Shown here in pieces: positions 44,009 through 51,868 of a stretch of DNA of 64,000 bases; the stretch's first letter is position 1; each line of letters begins with the position of its first letter. Both the position numbers and the translations under genes were made by a program. The DNA is from Nitrospira tepida (GTDB taxonomy: Bacteria; Nitrospirota; Nitrospiria; Nitrospirales; Nitrospiraceae): assembly GCF_947241125.1 (NCBI RefSeq), contig NZ_OX365700.1, forward strand, positions 4,126,461 to 4,190,460. Direction: 5' to 3'. The notes beneath the pieces are model-generated. The model was given only the letters and a program-made list of their open reading frames with translations. It did no database searches and was not told the DNA's origin.

Positions 44009-44464
44009 AGCCGCGCACCCGTACGGTGAGATCGGCCCTCAATATGGCTGGCAAGGCGTGTGCCGGCGCAGAGAAACCTTCGACGTTCTCCTCAACTCAT
44101 TGCATTTTCAGAAGTTCCTTACTGTTTGCCATGGTCATCTTCGGCCATTTCTCGGCATTCAATTCGACATAATTTGTACGAAGGACTCCCTTTCTCGAGC
44201 CACCAGAAAGAGATTCCGAACTCCACCTGACAGACTGGCTTGCGACCTCCACTAAGGAAGCATAGCACCTGCCTAGAAAGTCGTTTTCCTAGCTGCTCCT
44301 CTATGAACACGAAGGAAGGGTCGCGCCACGGCGGTCAGTGATCGAGCAAGTATTGGGACGGATAAGACTACAGATATGTGAGACCGATCTTGGAAAACCC
44401 ACGCTCAATAAGAGATCTTGGATGGTCAGCCCTGCAGACCATTGGAGTAGCTCGCGTTACTGTC
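44009..44464. other. Intergenic region between the pilB-like gene and the second minor-pilin cassette
   Basis: 456 bp with lower G+C than the flanks and no credible coding frame. It contains the sigma-54-type site near 44050-44066. No strong terminator for the upstream pilB-like gene was seen. An activator binding site (enhancer) would be expected in this stretch. Confidence 0.5.
44050..44066 (-). promoter_or_regulatory. Candidate sigma-54 (RpoN) promoter for the gspH-pilVWX-pilY1 operon
   Basis: Read on the minus strand the site is CGGCAC-ACGCC-TTGCC, matching the -24/-12 consensus TGGCAC-N5-TTGCW at nine of the eleven listed bases with exact GG-N10-GC spacing. It is 42 bases from the ATG. 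Type IV pilin genes in several phyla use sigma-54. An enhancer site and a transcription activator gene were not identified. Confidence 0.6.
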
Positions 44465-46354
44465 TTATCTTATTGCCACCTTTTTAACCTCTTGAAGAGT
44501 CGTATCCCCCCGTAGAACCTTGTCAATTCCATCCTGAACAAGGCTTATCATCCCTTCGGCTTTGGCACATTGACGCAATTCGTGGGTTCGCGCATGGGAC
44601 TGGATAAGCCGTTTCATCGTATCCGAACCCAGCAGAAGCTCATACAAACCTACTCGTCCCTTAAAACCAGTCCCATTGCATTCCTCACACCCTCGGGGCC
44701 TCCACAATATCGACACGGATCCCCCATGCCGTTCCATACGACCCACCCAATCCTCAAGGCCATACGCATGGACCAATGCTTGCCGCTCCTCATCCATCGG
44801 CTCATATGCTTCCTTACACGCTAGACACAATCTTTTACAGAGGCGCTTGGCCAGCACGGCCAAGACCGCATCCGCAAAATTGAAGGAATCGCATCCCATA
44901 TCCAGAATCCGCGTGACGGTCTCGACTGCACTGTTTGTGTGCAAGGTACTGAGCACCAAATGACCGGTCAGGGAGGCCTCGATAGCGATATCCGCTGTCT
45001 CCTTGTCTCGCATCTCTCCCACCATAATGACATCCGGGTCTGCCCGCAGAAACGCGCGGAGCGCCGTGGCAAAGGTCAACCCAATTTTGGGTTGAACCTG
45101 GAGCTGACGAAGCCCTTCCTGAGTAATTTCGACAGGATCTTCAACGGTCCAGATCTTACGTTGATCCGTATTGATCTCAGCCAGCAACGCATGGAGCGTG
45201 GTGGTCTTCCCCGATCCAGTTGGTCCGACACAGAGCACGATCCCATAGGGCTTTTCGACGGCCTGCTTGAGGGATGAGATCAATGGATCTGGAAGATCCA
45301 TGGCGGTCAGCGGCAGGGGACTCTTTGCGGTCAGGATTCGCATGACAACATCTTCGTTGCCGGATGTCGTCGGTAAGGTGGCGACTCGCAATTCGATTTC
45401 ATTTCCCTGCCCGTTCTTAAATCGAATCTTTCCATCCTGCGGTTTTCGGCGCTCGGCGATATCCAAGTTGGCCATGATCTTGATCCGCGACACAACGGCT
45501 CGGCGATAAGCCGCCGGGATTTTCATAAACGTCGCGCATGTCCCTTCCACTCGAAAACGCACCACGGTTTCTTTTCGATCACCGTACGGTTCGAGATGAA
45601 TGTCGGACGCACCCATGCGATAGGCTTCAGCAATGATCTGATTGGTTAGCCGGACGATGGCCGAGTTATTTTCATCGATCGCGTCGCCACCGGAGTCGGG
45701 CTTCTTCTCTTGATCGATCTCCCGGACGAGTTCCCCCAGAATATCGGGAATTGATTGTTCCGTACCTTGCCCGGCCAGGCGATCAAGGACCCGTTCAATA
45801 TCGCGGCGCAGCGCAACAGCCGGTTGGACCGTACAACCGGGGAAGGCATATCGAATGTCCAGGATTCGCCTCAAGTCAGCCGGGTTATCCATAGCCACCT
45901 GTACGACGTTGCCTTCCTTGCGAATGGGAACCCAGTGATGCCGACGCAGATAGTCCAATTTGAGGTTTCTAAAGAGCTCTGGAGCGATGAGTTGACGCGT
46001 CTCGAAACTGACAAACGGGCACCCGTAGAATTCACTGAGCGCCTGCCCGACTTCCGCCAACGGAATTTCCGCATCGAGCATCTCTTCTATTCCAACACCT
46101 CTTGCGGATGCCTGTTTGATAGCTGACAGCAACGCTTGCCGCGAAGCCATCCCCCTCGTAACGCGCCGGCACGATAGCCTGCTGCAGCTCGATTGAACCA
46201 CTGTATCAGCGGCGATGCCCGAATCCGCCCGCGGTGATGCGTTTGGCGCATCCTCGCCGACTTTCAACTCACCCTGGCGTTCAGGTAGTGTGCTCATGTT
46301 GCTCCCATCGCGACCATCAAATGCGTCCTCTCTTGCATGTCCCTGCCCAGTCAT
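44465..46354 (-). CDS. GspE/PilB-family type IV pilus assembly ATPase
   Basis: 629 residues from the ATG at 46354, which overlaps the previous stop (ATGA) and has GGAAG five bases upstream; an ATG at 46297 is an alternative. An MshEN-type N-terminal domain (about 65-200) is followed by ASDIHLEPYGDRKETVVRFR, GPTGSGKTTTLHALL (Walker A), the Asp/His boxes and DPDVIMVGEMRDKETADIAI (Walker B). A tetracysteine zinc motif, CLACKE and CEECNGTGF, distinguishes extension ATPases (PilB/GspE) from PilT. It drives pilus polymerisation at the inner membrane. It closes the first cassette; no pilT or pilC is in the window. Confidence 0.93.
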   Translation of the reverse strand: MTGQGHAREDAFDGRDGSNMSTLPERQGELKVGEDAPNASPRADSGIAADTVVQSSCSRLSCRRVTRGMASRQALLSAIKQASARGVGIEEMLDAEIPLAEVGQALSEFYGCPFVSFETRQLIAPELFRNLKLDYLRRHHWVPIRKEGNVVQVAMDNPADLRRILDIRYAFPGCTVQPAVALRRDIERVLDRLAGQGTEQSIPDILGELVREIDQEKKPDSGGDAIDENNSAIVRLTNQIIAEAYRMGASDIHLEPYGDRKETVVRFRVEGTCATFMKIPAAYRRAVVSRIKIMANLDIAERRKPQDGKIRFKNGQGNEIELRVATLPTTSGNEDVVMRILTAKSPLPLTAMDLPDPLISSLKQAVEKPYGIVLCVGPTGSGKTTTLHALLAEINTDQRKIWTVEDPVEITQEGLRQLQVQPKIGLTFATALRAFLRADPDVIMVGEMRDKETADIAIEASLTGHLVLSTLHTNSAVETVTRILDMGCDSFNFADAVLAVLAKRLCKRLCLACKEAYEPMDEERQALVHAYGLEDWVGRMERHGGSVSILWRPRGCEECNGTGFKGRVGLYELLLGSDTMKRLIQSHARTHELRQCAKAEGMISLVQDGIDKVLRGDTTLQEVKKVAIR

Positions 46355-47832
46355 AAAGTCTTCCACGTACCTGGCGCCACGTGAACGACGGGTACGCCCC
46401 GGTAGAACCCCTGTCGCAAGTCGTGGTTGTACCATACCTCCAACACGCTATTTGGAGAGTCGTCTGCCTTCACGGTTCCCTGAACGACCACGGCGCCATA
46501 TACTCGAGAAGTCGCGTGAACGAACACGTTTCCCGCCGCATAAAGCACGCCGTTGAGGTTAATTCCTCCCAACTGCACGGGCGTTCGAGTCACGAGAGAT
46601 GTTTGCCCCGCCGCGGGCGGAGCCAGTGCGGGGATCGATTTTCCTCCTGCCGCAGGCTTGAGGAGGAGATGTCCGTTTACGATGAATACGCCTTCCGCAT
46701 ACGACGTGGGCACGATGAAGGTTGGCAGGTTGTCGGCGCGCGGAGCCTGCTGATCCAAGGTGTCCACGAAGACCAGACCCTTATGATCACCCACAAACTC
46801 AGACCTCATAACTTGGTCAATCGTTACTCCTCGCCCCGATTCGATCACTCCTCCCGGATACAGCAATCCTTCACGGTCAACCGCGTAATAGGCGCCGAAG
46901 GACTTGGCGACCTGTTTGAGTGCCTCATAGTTCCATTGGTCGAATGCAATCCCAGGAACCGGTTCCTGTCGTTGATACATATTTAATAACGATGACGGCG
47001 ACGCGACGCGAACCGAAGGACGAACAGAGAGCAGCTCACCTCCAACCCGCATTTCGTGCCACCGATCTTCAGGCGTTCCCATCTCGGCATAGGATTGTCC
47101 GGAAATCGGGGCCAGAACCGTTTTCTGAGGAATCTCGTCCATCGTTCCGATCCACGCGTTTCCTCGAACCTTGAGATCGCCCCAGTGAACCAACACGGGC
47201 AATTGTGGATTGGACCTCGCGGCGATTTCCTCCGCCTGGACGCCTGCACGAAGAGGCGGAATTTCCACCGCGCCGAGCTGCACCTGTACGCTGCTGCTCG
47301 GCGAGAGAATCTCATGAGACCTCGCCGCCGTCACCTCTACGGTACAGACCAAGCCGGGCCGAAGCGGGCCATACAGTTTGAGTCGCAGGATTCGGCCGAG
47401 CGACCGCAGTGAAGGGCCTGTTCCGGAAGCAAGATCGTTCAACCACGCATCGTGCCGTGGATCGGCGGCGTCGAGAAGGAGGTCAGGATGGTCTGCCGTT
47501 CCTACGAATTGGGAACGCCCTTGAGCATCAAAATACGACGGACCGCGCTCGGGTGTTTCATTCCGCCGGGCAAGAACCGCAGCCACGGGATCCGCCCCGG
47601 TTCCTGCCGCCGCATGGATCCGCGCCATGATCAAGTCCGCTCCCGCTTCGGCCAGATGCAGCAACGCCGCCTGATCCCGCACCGCCCAGGAGGCCTGCAA
47701 CTCCTGACCGGCCAGGTGCAAGGACGTCAGCCCCAGCAGGGCCAGCGCCAACACGAGGAAGAGGGCCGTCAGCATGGCCACCCCTTGCTCGCCACTTCGC
47801 TGATTCACGTTCGGTCGTGTATCTGTCCGCAT
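46351..47832 (-). CDS. PilX-like large minor pilin
   Basis: 493 residues. The leader ends GEQG before VAMLTALFLVLALALLGLTSL; Glu5 is absent, as in PilX/GspK-like proteins. DQAALLHLAEAGADLIMARI continues the N-terminal helix. The remaining 420 residues are unusually long for PilX. A stretch with NGVLYAAGNVFVHATSRVYG and GAVVVQGTVKADD resembles beta-helical, polymer-forming surface domains. The start ATG at 47832 has AAAGGAG upstream. It overlaps the ATPase start. Confidence 0.75.
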   Translation of the reverse strand: MRTDTRPNVNQRSGEQGVAMLTALFLVLALALLGLTSLHLAGQELQASWAVRDQAALLHLAEAGADLIMARIHAAAGTGADPVAAVLARRNETPERGPSYFDAQGRSQFVGTADHPDLLLDAADPRHDAWLNDLASGTGPSLRSLGRILRLKLYGPLRPGLVCTVEVTAARSHEILSPSSSVQVQLGAVEIPPLRAGVQAEEIAARSNPQLPVLVHWGDLKVRGNAWIGTMDEIPQKTVLAPISGQSYAEMGTPEDRWHEMRVGGELLSVRPSVRVASPSSLLNMYQRQEPVPGIAFDQWNYEALKQVAKSFGAYYAVDREGLLYPGGVIESGRGVTIDQVMRSEFVGDHKGLVFVDTLDQQAPRADNLPTFIVPTSYAEGVFIVNGHLLLKPAAGGKSIPALAPPAAGQTSLVTRTPVQLGGINLNGVLYAAGNVFVHATSRVYGAVVVQGTVKADDSPNSVLEVWYNHDLRQGFYRGVPVVHVAPGTWKTL

Positions 47833-47859
47833 GGGGCTGTTGCTCCTTTCTAGGCAAGG

Positions 47860-48606
47860 TCATAATTGAGATCGGATCGCAATATCTTTGGTCACCGAAA
47901 GATGGGTGGCGGCGGATTCAGCTTCGATACGGACGAGCGCAACCGATGCTGAATCGATCGCCGGCGCCCCGCTCCGTGCGAAATAGGAGAATCGCGCGGC
48001 CTTCAGATTGCCGATCAGCGCGTTGGCTCCACCATCCACCATGCGCATCAACCGCACGGTTCCCGCCTGGTTGGGCAAGACATAATATCGCACACGGTTC
48101 AGAACGCTGATGTCGGTTCCAGCGGGAAAGGCGTCCGTCAGTGGTTGGGCCAGGACGATTCGATTGCGCTGTCCGTCACGGGCCAACCGATTGTCGATGC
48201 AGCGCATCTTCGAGCAAAGCACGACGTATTTGCCAGACGGCCAGTCGCGGGCGTCATCCACGTTCAACTCGGTCTGACCCTGGAGGGCTGCCGATTTCAA
48301 GGTGGTCGCGAGTCCGTTGAGATTGGCGGTGAATTCGAATGAGGCTGGGCCCATGGCCTGAAGGGCCGGACCCCCTAAAAGACCGGTTCCTTTGGCCATC
48401 CGCACCTCGCTCTCCCAGACTTCAAGCCCTGATCGGATATCTTGAGTCGCGGCCATCGCGGTCTGCTGAGATCGAAAGCGTCGATCCAAGGCACTCAGGG
48501 TTTCGAAGACGGCCGACATTACGACGAGTCCCGTGGCCAGCGCGATCAGCAGTTCGATCAAGGATGCTCCGTCGTGGTTCTGAAGCGGGCTCATTGGCTG
48601 TGTCAT
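47860..48606 (-). CDS. PilW-like minor pilin (first cassette)
   Basis: 248 residues. A leader ending NHDG precedes ASLIELLIALATGLVVMSAV, with Glu5. The downstream helix TQDIRSGLEVWESEVRMAKG fits PilW-like proteins. The mature domain is smaller than its counterpart at 41953-43005, with one cysteine pair (CSKMRC). The start ATG has GGAG four bases upstream. It lies 27 bp after the PilX-like gene's start region, in the order GspH-PilV-PilW-PilX. Confidence 0.82.
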   Translation of the reverse strand: MTQPMSPLQNHDGASLIELLIALATGLVVMSAVFETLSALDRRFRSQQTAMAATQDIRSGLEVWESEVRMAKGTGLLGGPALQAMGPASFEFTANLNGLATTLKSAALQGQTELNVDDARDWPSGKYVVLCSKMRCIDNRLARDGQRNRIVLAQPLTDAFPAGTDISVLNRVRYYVLPNQAGTVRLMRMVDGGANALIGNLKAARFSYFARSGAPAIDSASVALVRIEAESAATHLSVTKDIAIRSQL

Positions 48607-48629
48607 GACACTCCGTGCTCAAAAGGAAT

Positions 48630-49154
48630 TTAGGATGCCCCGACATAGCGGGGATTGGCCCGAACGGTCCCCAGTTCAATCTCGCGCCACCGATCCCGCT
48701 TGATCCGATACCGCGCCGTCACATGGATGAGAGCGTACGCACTGGCCGAGAGATTCCGCGGTTGTGCCGGTTGCACCGTCCACATCAGTTCGACAGGCCC
48801 ATGATGGGCCCGCACGGTATAGACTCCGTCGCCGGCGGTTGCATCGCCGTCCTGGCCGTCATCCCGCATCAGCGTTTCGTACCGCCCATCGGCATCCAAG
48901 TCCTCCGCCAACAAATGCTCCCAAGGAACCGCCCGCTTGCCTTCCAGTTTCGACTCCGCCAAGGCCAACGCCTGCAGAGCCGTTTCTCCCTGACGCATCC
49001 CGCCTTCCGCCCACTCGAACAGGCTGAGGCTTCCCATCATGGCCATCGCCAGAATCATCATCGCGACCATCACTTCGACCAAGCTGATCCCCTGCTCGGC
49101 GCTTCGGCAGGTGGATCCATGACTATCGGCTGTATGCCCATCCGGCGACATCAT
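48630..49154 (-). CDS. PilV-like minor pilin (first cassette)
   Basis: 174 residues from the ATG at 49154, overlapping the GspH stop by four bases. The leader ends SAEQG and is followed by ISLVEVMVAMMILAMAMMGS (Glu5). The mature domain has a Ca-friendly AEDLDADGRYE and DDGQDGDATAGDG loop, and ends in basic strands (ARYRIKRDRWREIELG). The leader of about 20 residues is longer than usual. No cysteine pair is present, unlike the paralogue at 43005-43508. Confidence 0.82.
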   Translation of the reverse strand: MMSPDGHTADSHGSTCRSAEQGISLVEVMVAMMILAMAMMGSLSLFEWAEGGMRQGETALQALALAESKLEGKRAVPWEHLLAEDLDADGRYETLMRDDGQDGDATAGDGVYTVRAHHGPVELMWTVQPAQPRNLSASAYALIHVTARYRIKRDRWREIELGTVRANPRYVGAS

Positions 49155-49585
49155 TGCACCGTGACTCTCCCCGCCATCGAAACCGTCAACCGCCACACCT
49201 TCCGTGAGTCCCCGCGAAGCGTCAGCGTGGTGGCACTGGCGGTTCGCCCGCTCGGATAGAACCAGACGCTGATGCCTTCGCTGGCTCCATCAATCGATAG
49301 GCCACGGCCTCGAAAGTCGAATCGCCTCATCGGAGCGGATTGGTCTCCCTCCCGCTCCAGACTCAGCGACCGTCCGTCTTCGTCAATGACGGCGCGGACG
49401 CGGCTGGCCTGGGTTATGGCCAGAGTCCGCGCCGTCCGGAGCTCCCCGGCCAGCTCGGTGACCACCGCCTGTTCCCGATAGCGCGTCGCCATGGCGGCCA
49501 CATCGGGAACGGCCAGCGCAACGGTCACGGCCGTCACGGCCATCACCATGGTCAGTTCCATCAGGCTGTACCCATTCTGGTTCAT
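49151..49585 (-). CDS. GspH/FimT-like pseudopilin (first cassette)
   Basis: 144 residues from the ATG at 49585 with GGGAGAAG upstream. The leader is only MNQNG before YSLMELTMVMAVTAVTVALA (Glu5). ELAGELRTARTLAITQASRV is the GspH/FimT block. First gene of the higher-coordinate cassette, which continues with PilV, PilW, PilX-like and the PilB-like ATPase. It shows little similarity to the second GspH beyond the N-terminal helix. Confidence 0.85.
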   Translation of the reverse strand: MNQNGYSLMELTMVMAVTAVTVALAVPDVAAMATRYREQAVVTELAGELRTARTLAITQASRVRAVIDEDGRSLSLEREGDQSAPMRRFDFRGRGLSIDGASEGISVWFYPSGRTASATTLTLRGDSRKVWRLTVSMAGRVTVQ

Positions 49586-49871
49586 TGCTTCTTCTCCCTG
49601 TTGGGCCTTGAATCCGTCAAATCGGCTCTGGCAGCCGCCTCGCAGGTATTCCAAGAGCCGTGCCTGATCGTCGGCATCGGGATTCCCGAGAGACGCCTCG
49701 ACAGATTGGTAGCCTAAGTGTTGTGAATTGCTCTGAAATATCGAAAGGCCGAAGGTCGTTCCATGCAGACCGGTGAGGAATCAAGACATCCAGTGCAAGG
49801 AACGATCACCGAAGTGAGAGCAGAATGGATACAGTGCCAAGACAAACAGATACAGCACGAAAGGGGGGATC

Positions 49872-50648
49872 TTAGGGCAGGGGGCCGAGCAGCCCCCAAT
49901 ACCAGTCAAACAGCCGTTGATGGAAGAAGAGTGAGACGAGAGCCCCGAGAGCCAGAAACGGCCCAAACGGAATATATTGATCACGCCTGAGGATCTTGAG
50001 CCCGATGAGACTGAGTCCCACAATGGACCCCGTCAATGCTCCAATCATCATCGTCAGCAGGACCGGTCGCCAGCCTAAAAAGGCTCCGACCATTGCCAGC
50101 AGCTTGATATCCCCACCTCCCATCCCTTCCTTGCCAAACAGGTAGGGACTGAGCCAGGCAAGCACCCACAGCACTCCCCCGCCAACCACTATCCCGAGCA
50201 GGCTGTTGATCCATCCGACGGGCAGGATGGTGACGGCGCTGACCAGTCCAATCAGGATGCCGGGCAAGGTGACCACGTCGGGGATGATGGTATGCGAGAG
50301 GTCCGTACCGGTAATGACGATCAAAGAGGAGAAGAGCGCCGCATAGACGGCGGCAGCGGGCGTCCAACCGAACTGCCAGACGATAACCAGATACCCGAGT
50401 CCGTTGGCCAACTCCACCAGGGGATAGTGCCAGGCAATGGGCCGACGGCAATTCCGGCAGCGCCCGCCCAGCCATAAGAAGCCGACCACCGGAATGTTGT
50501 CGTAGGCGGCAATGGGCTGCGCGCAGGCGGGGCAATGCGAGGCGGGCCACACGATCGATTCATGGCGGGGCAATCGATAGATACAGACGTTGAGAAAACT
50601 ACCGATCACCAGCCCAAAGACGAAAACTACTATTAGTAGAGGGTCCAT
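49872..50648 (-). CDS. pilD: Type IV prepilin peptidase / N-methyltransferase
   Basis: 258 residues. The N-terminal methylation domain has two zinc-binding pairs, HCPACAQ and RCRNCRR. The aspartyl protease part has GTDLSHTIIPD (first Asp) and GMGGGDIKLLAMVGAFLG (GxGD motif). About eight membrane helices. It cleaves leaders of all prepilins in this region and methylates the new N terminus. It is 286 bp upstream of the first pilin cassette on the same strand and divergent from a LuxR-type gene. Confidence 0.95.
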   Translation of the reverse strand: MDPLLIVVFVFGLVIGSFLNVCIYRLPRHESIVWPASHCPACAQPIAAYDNIPVVGFLWLGGRCRNCRRPIAWHYPLVELANGLGYLVIVWQFGWTPAAAVYAALFSSLIVITGTDLSHTIIPDVVTLPGILIGLVSAVTILPVGWINSLLGIVVGGGVLWVLAWLSPYLFGKEGMGGGDIKLLAMVGAFLGWRPVLLTMMIGALTGSIVGLSLIGLKILRRDQYIPFGPFLALGALVSLFFHQRLFDWYWGLLGPLP

Positions 50649-50814
50649 CTTCCTAGCCCACTACGAATCCATCACAGCCCCATCTTCCGCTCATCGGTCA
50701 ATTATTTTATCTAAGGTATTGAAAATCATCGTCCAAATCTGAAATACTCCCATTTTGTCATCGTTTGGCCTACAGACCTATCACCCACATGGCGGATCTT
50801 AAGGAGACCTAATT

Positions 50815-51096
50815 ATGGCAAAATCCACGAGCGCCAGACCGAGACCCAAACGTATTACCAGCGCCGTGAGTTTACCGCCGCGGAAGAAGAGGCCCGAGGC
50901 GCTGACCAGCCGGGAGATGGAAATCCTTCAACTCATTTGGTCCGGATTCAAAAACAAGGAAATTGCGCAGCGGTTGCGAATCAGCGTTAAGACGGTTGAG
51001 GCCCATCGGGCGAACATGATGAAGAAGATCCGCGTCTCCAACACGGCCCAACTCATCAAGGCCGCCATCCAGGACGGGATGATCAAGGTACGCTAG
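50815..51096 (+). CDS. Orphan LuxR/GerE-type helix-turn-helix regulator
   Basis: 93 residues. A basic, disordered N terminus of about 28 residues (PRPKRITSAVSLPPRKKR) leads into LTSREMEILQLIWSGFKNKE and IAQRLRISVKTVEAHRANMM, the four-helix GerE domain. No receiver, PAS or autoinducer domain exists, so it is a stand-alone DNA binder. AAGGAGA lies seven bases before the ATG. It diverges from pilD, so it may control the pilus genes. Its last 14 bases overlap the convergent rlmB gene. Confidence 0.9.
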   Translation: MAKSTSARPRPKRITSAVSLPPRKKRPEALTSREMEILQLIWSGFKNKEIAQRLRISVKTVEAHRANMMKKIRVSNTAQLIKAAIQDGMIKVR

Positions 51097-51868
51097 GCCC
51101 TGCCTGGGGCGGAGCCGCCCTCCGCTGCCGCACGACCTCGAAGCAGACCAGCGTCGCGGCTGCGGAGGCGTTCAGCGAGTTGATCCGCCCCGACATCGGA
51201 ATCCGCACCCGTTCATCGCAGCGCTCGAGGACGCTCTTGCGGACGCCTATTCCTTCCCCACCGACCACCAGCGCCACCGGCCCACGATAGTCCGGCGCGG
51301 TATAGAGTCTCTCGCCGGACGGGTCCAACCCATAGACCCATAGGCCTGCTTCCTTGAAGGCCCCCAGCAGGCGGTTGATATTGGTTGTTTGGGCCACCTT
51401 GATGTGCTCGACCGCGCCGGCCGACGCTTTCTCCACCGTTCCCGTGAGCCCAACAGCACGCCGATCCGGAATGACGACCCCGTGAACCCCTGCCGCCTCG
51501 GCGCTTCGCAGAATGGCGCCGAAATTCTGCGGATCTTGAACGCCGTCGAGCACCACGATGAAGGCCGGCTCCCGCCGCGACCTGGCCACGGCGAGGATTT
51601 CCTCAGGTTCCGCATAGGTCCTGGCAGCGGTACAGGCCACCACTCCTTGGTGACGACCGCCGAGCGCCAATCGATCCAGCGCCGCCCTCGGTTCGACATG
51701 GACCGGAATATGCCGGATGCGCGCGAGGCGCACCAGTTCCTGAAACTGGCCGTGCAGACTGACGACCTGAAGACGGATGAACGGGCGCCCGGCGCGGAGC
51801 GCCTCCTTCACGGCATGGAGACCATAGATGATCTCGGGCCGGTCAGCGCTTCCAGCGGCTGGTGCCAT
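51083..51868 (-). CDS. rlmB: 23S rRNA 2'-O-ribose methyltransferase RlmB-like (SpoU/TrmH family)
   Basis: 261 residues. The N-terminal substrate-binding domain begins EIIYGLHAVKEALRAG. The knotted SPOUT core has VVLDGVQDPQNFGAILRSAE (motif 1), VALVVGGEGIGVRKSV (motif 2) and IPMSGRINSLNASAAATLVC (motif 3). RlmB makes Gm2251 in the peptidyl-transferase loop. The start ATG at 51868 lies inside cysS, overlapping it by 26 bases, as in other genomes where the two are adjacent. Other SpoU paralogues are possible. Confidence 0.9.
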   Translation of the reverse strand: MAPAAGSADRPEIIYGLHAVKEALRAGRPFIRLQVVSLHGQFQELVRLARIRHIPVHVEPRAALDRLALGGRHQGVVACTAARTYAEPEEILAVARSRREPAFIVVLDGVQDPQNFGAILRSAEAAGVHGVVIPDRRAVGLTGTVEKASAGAVEHIKVAQTTNINRLLGAFKEAGLWVYGLDPSGERLYTAPDYRGPVALVVGGEGIGVRKSVLERCDERVRIPMSGRINSLNASAAATLVCFEVVRQRRAAPPQAGPSVP

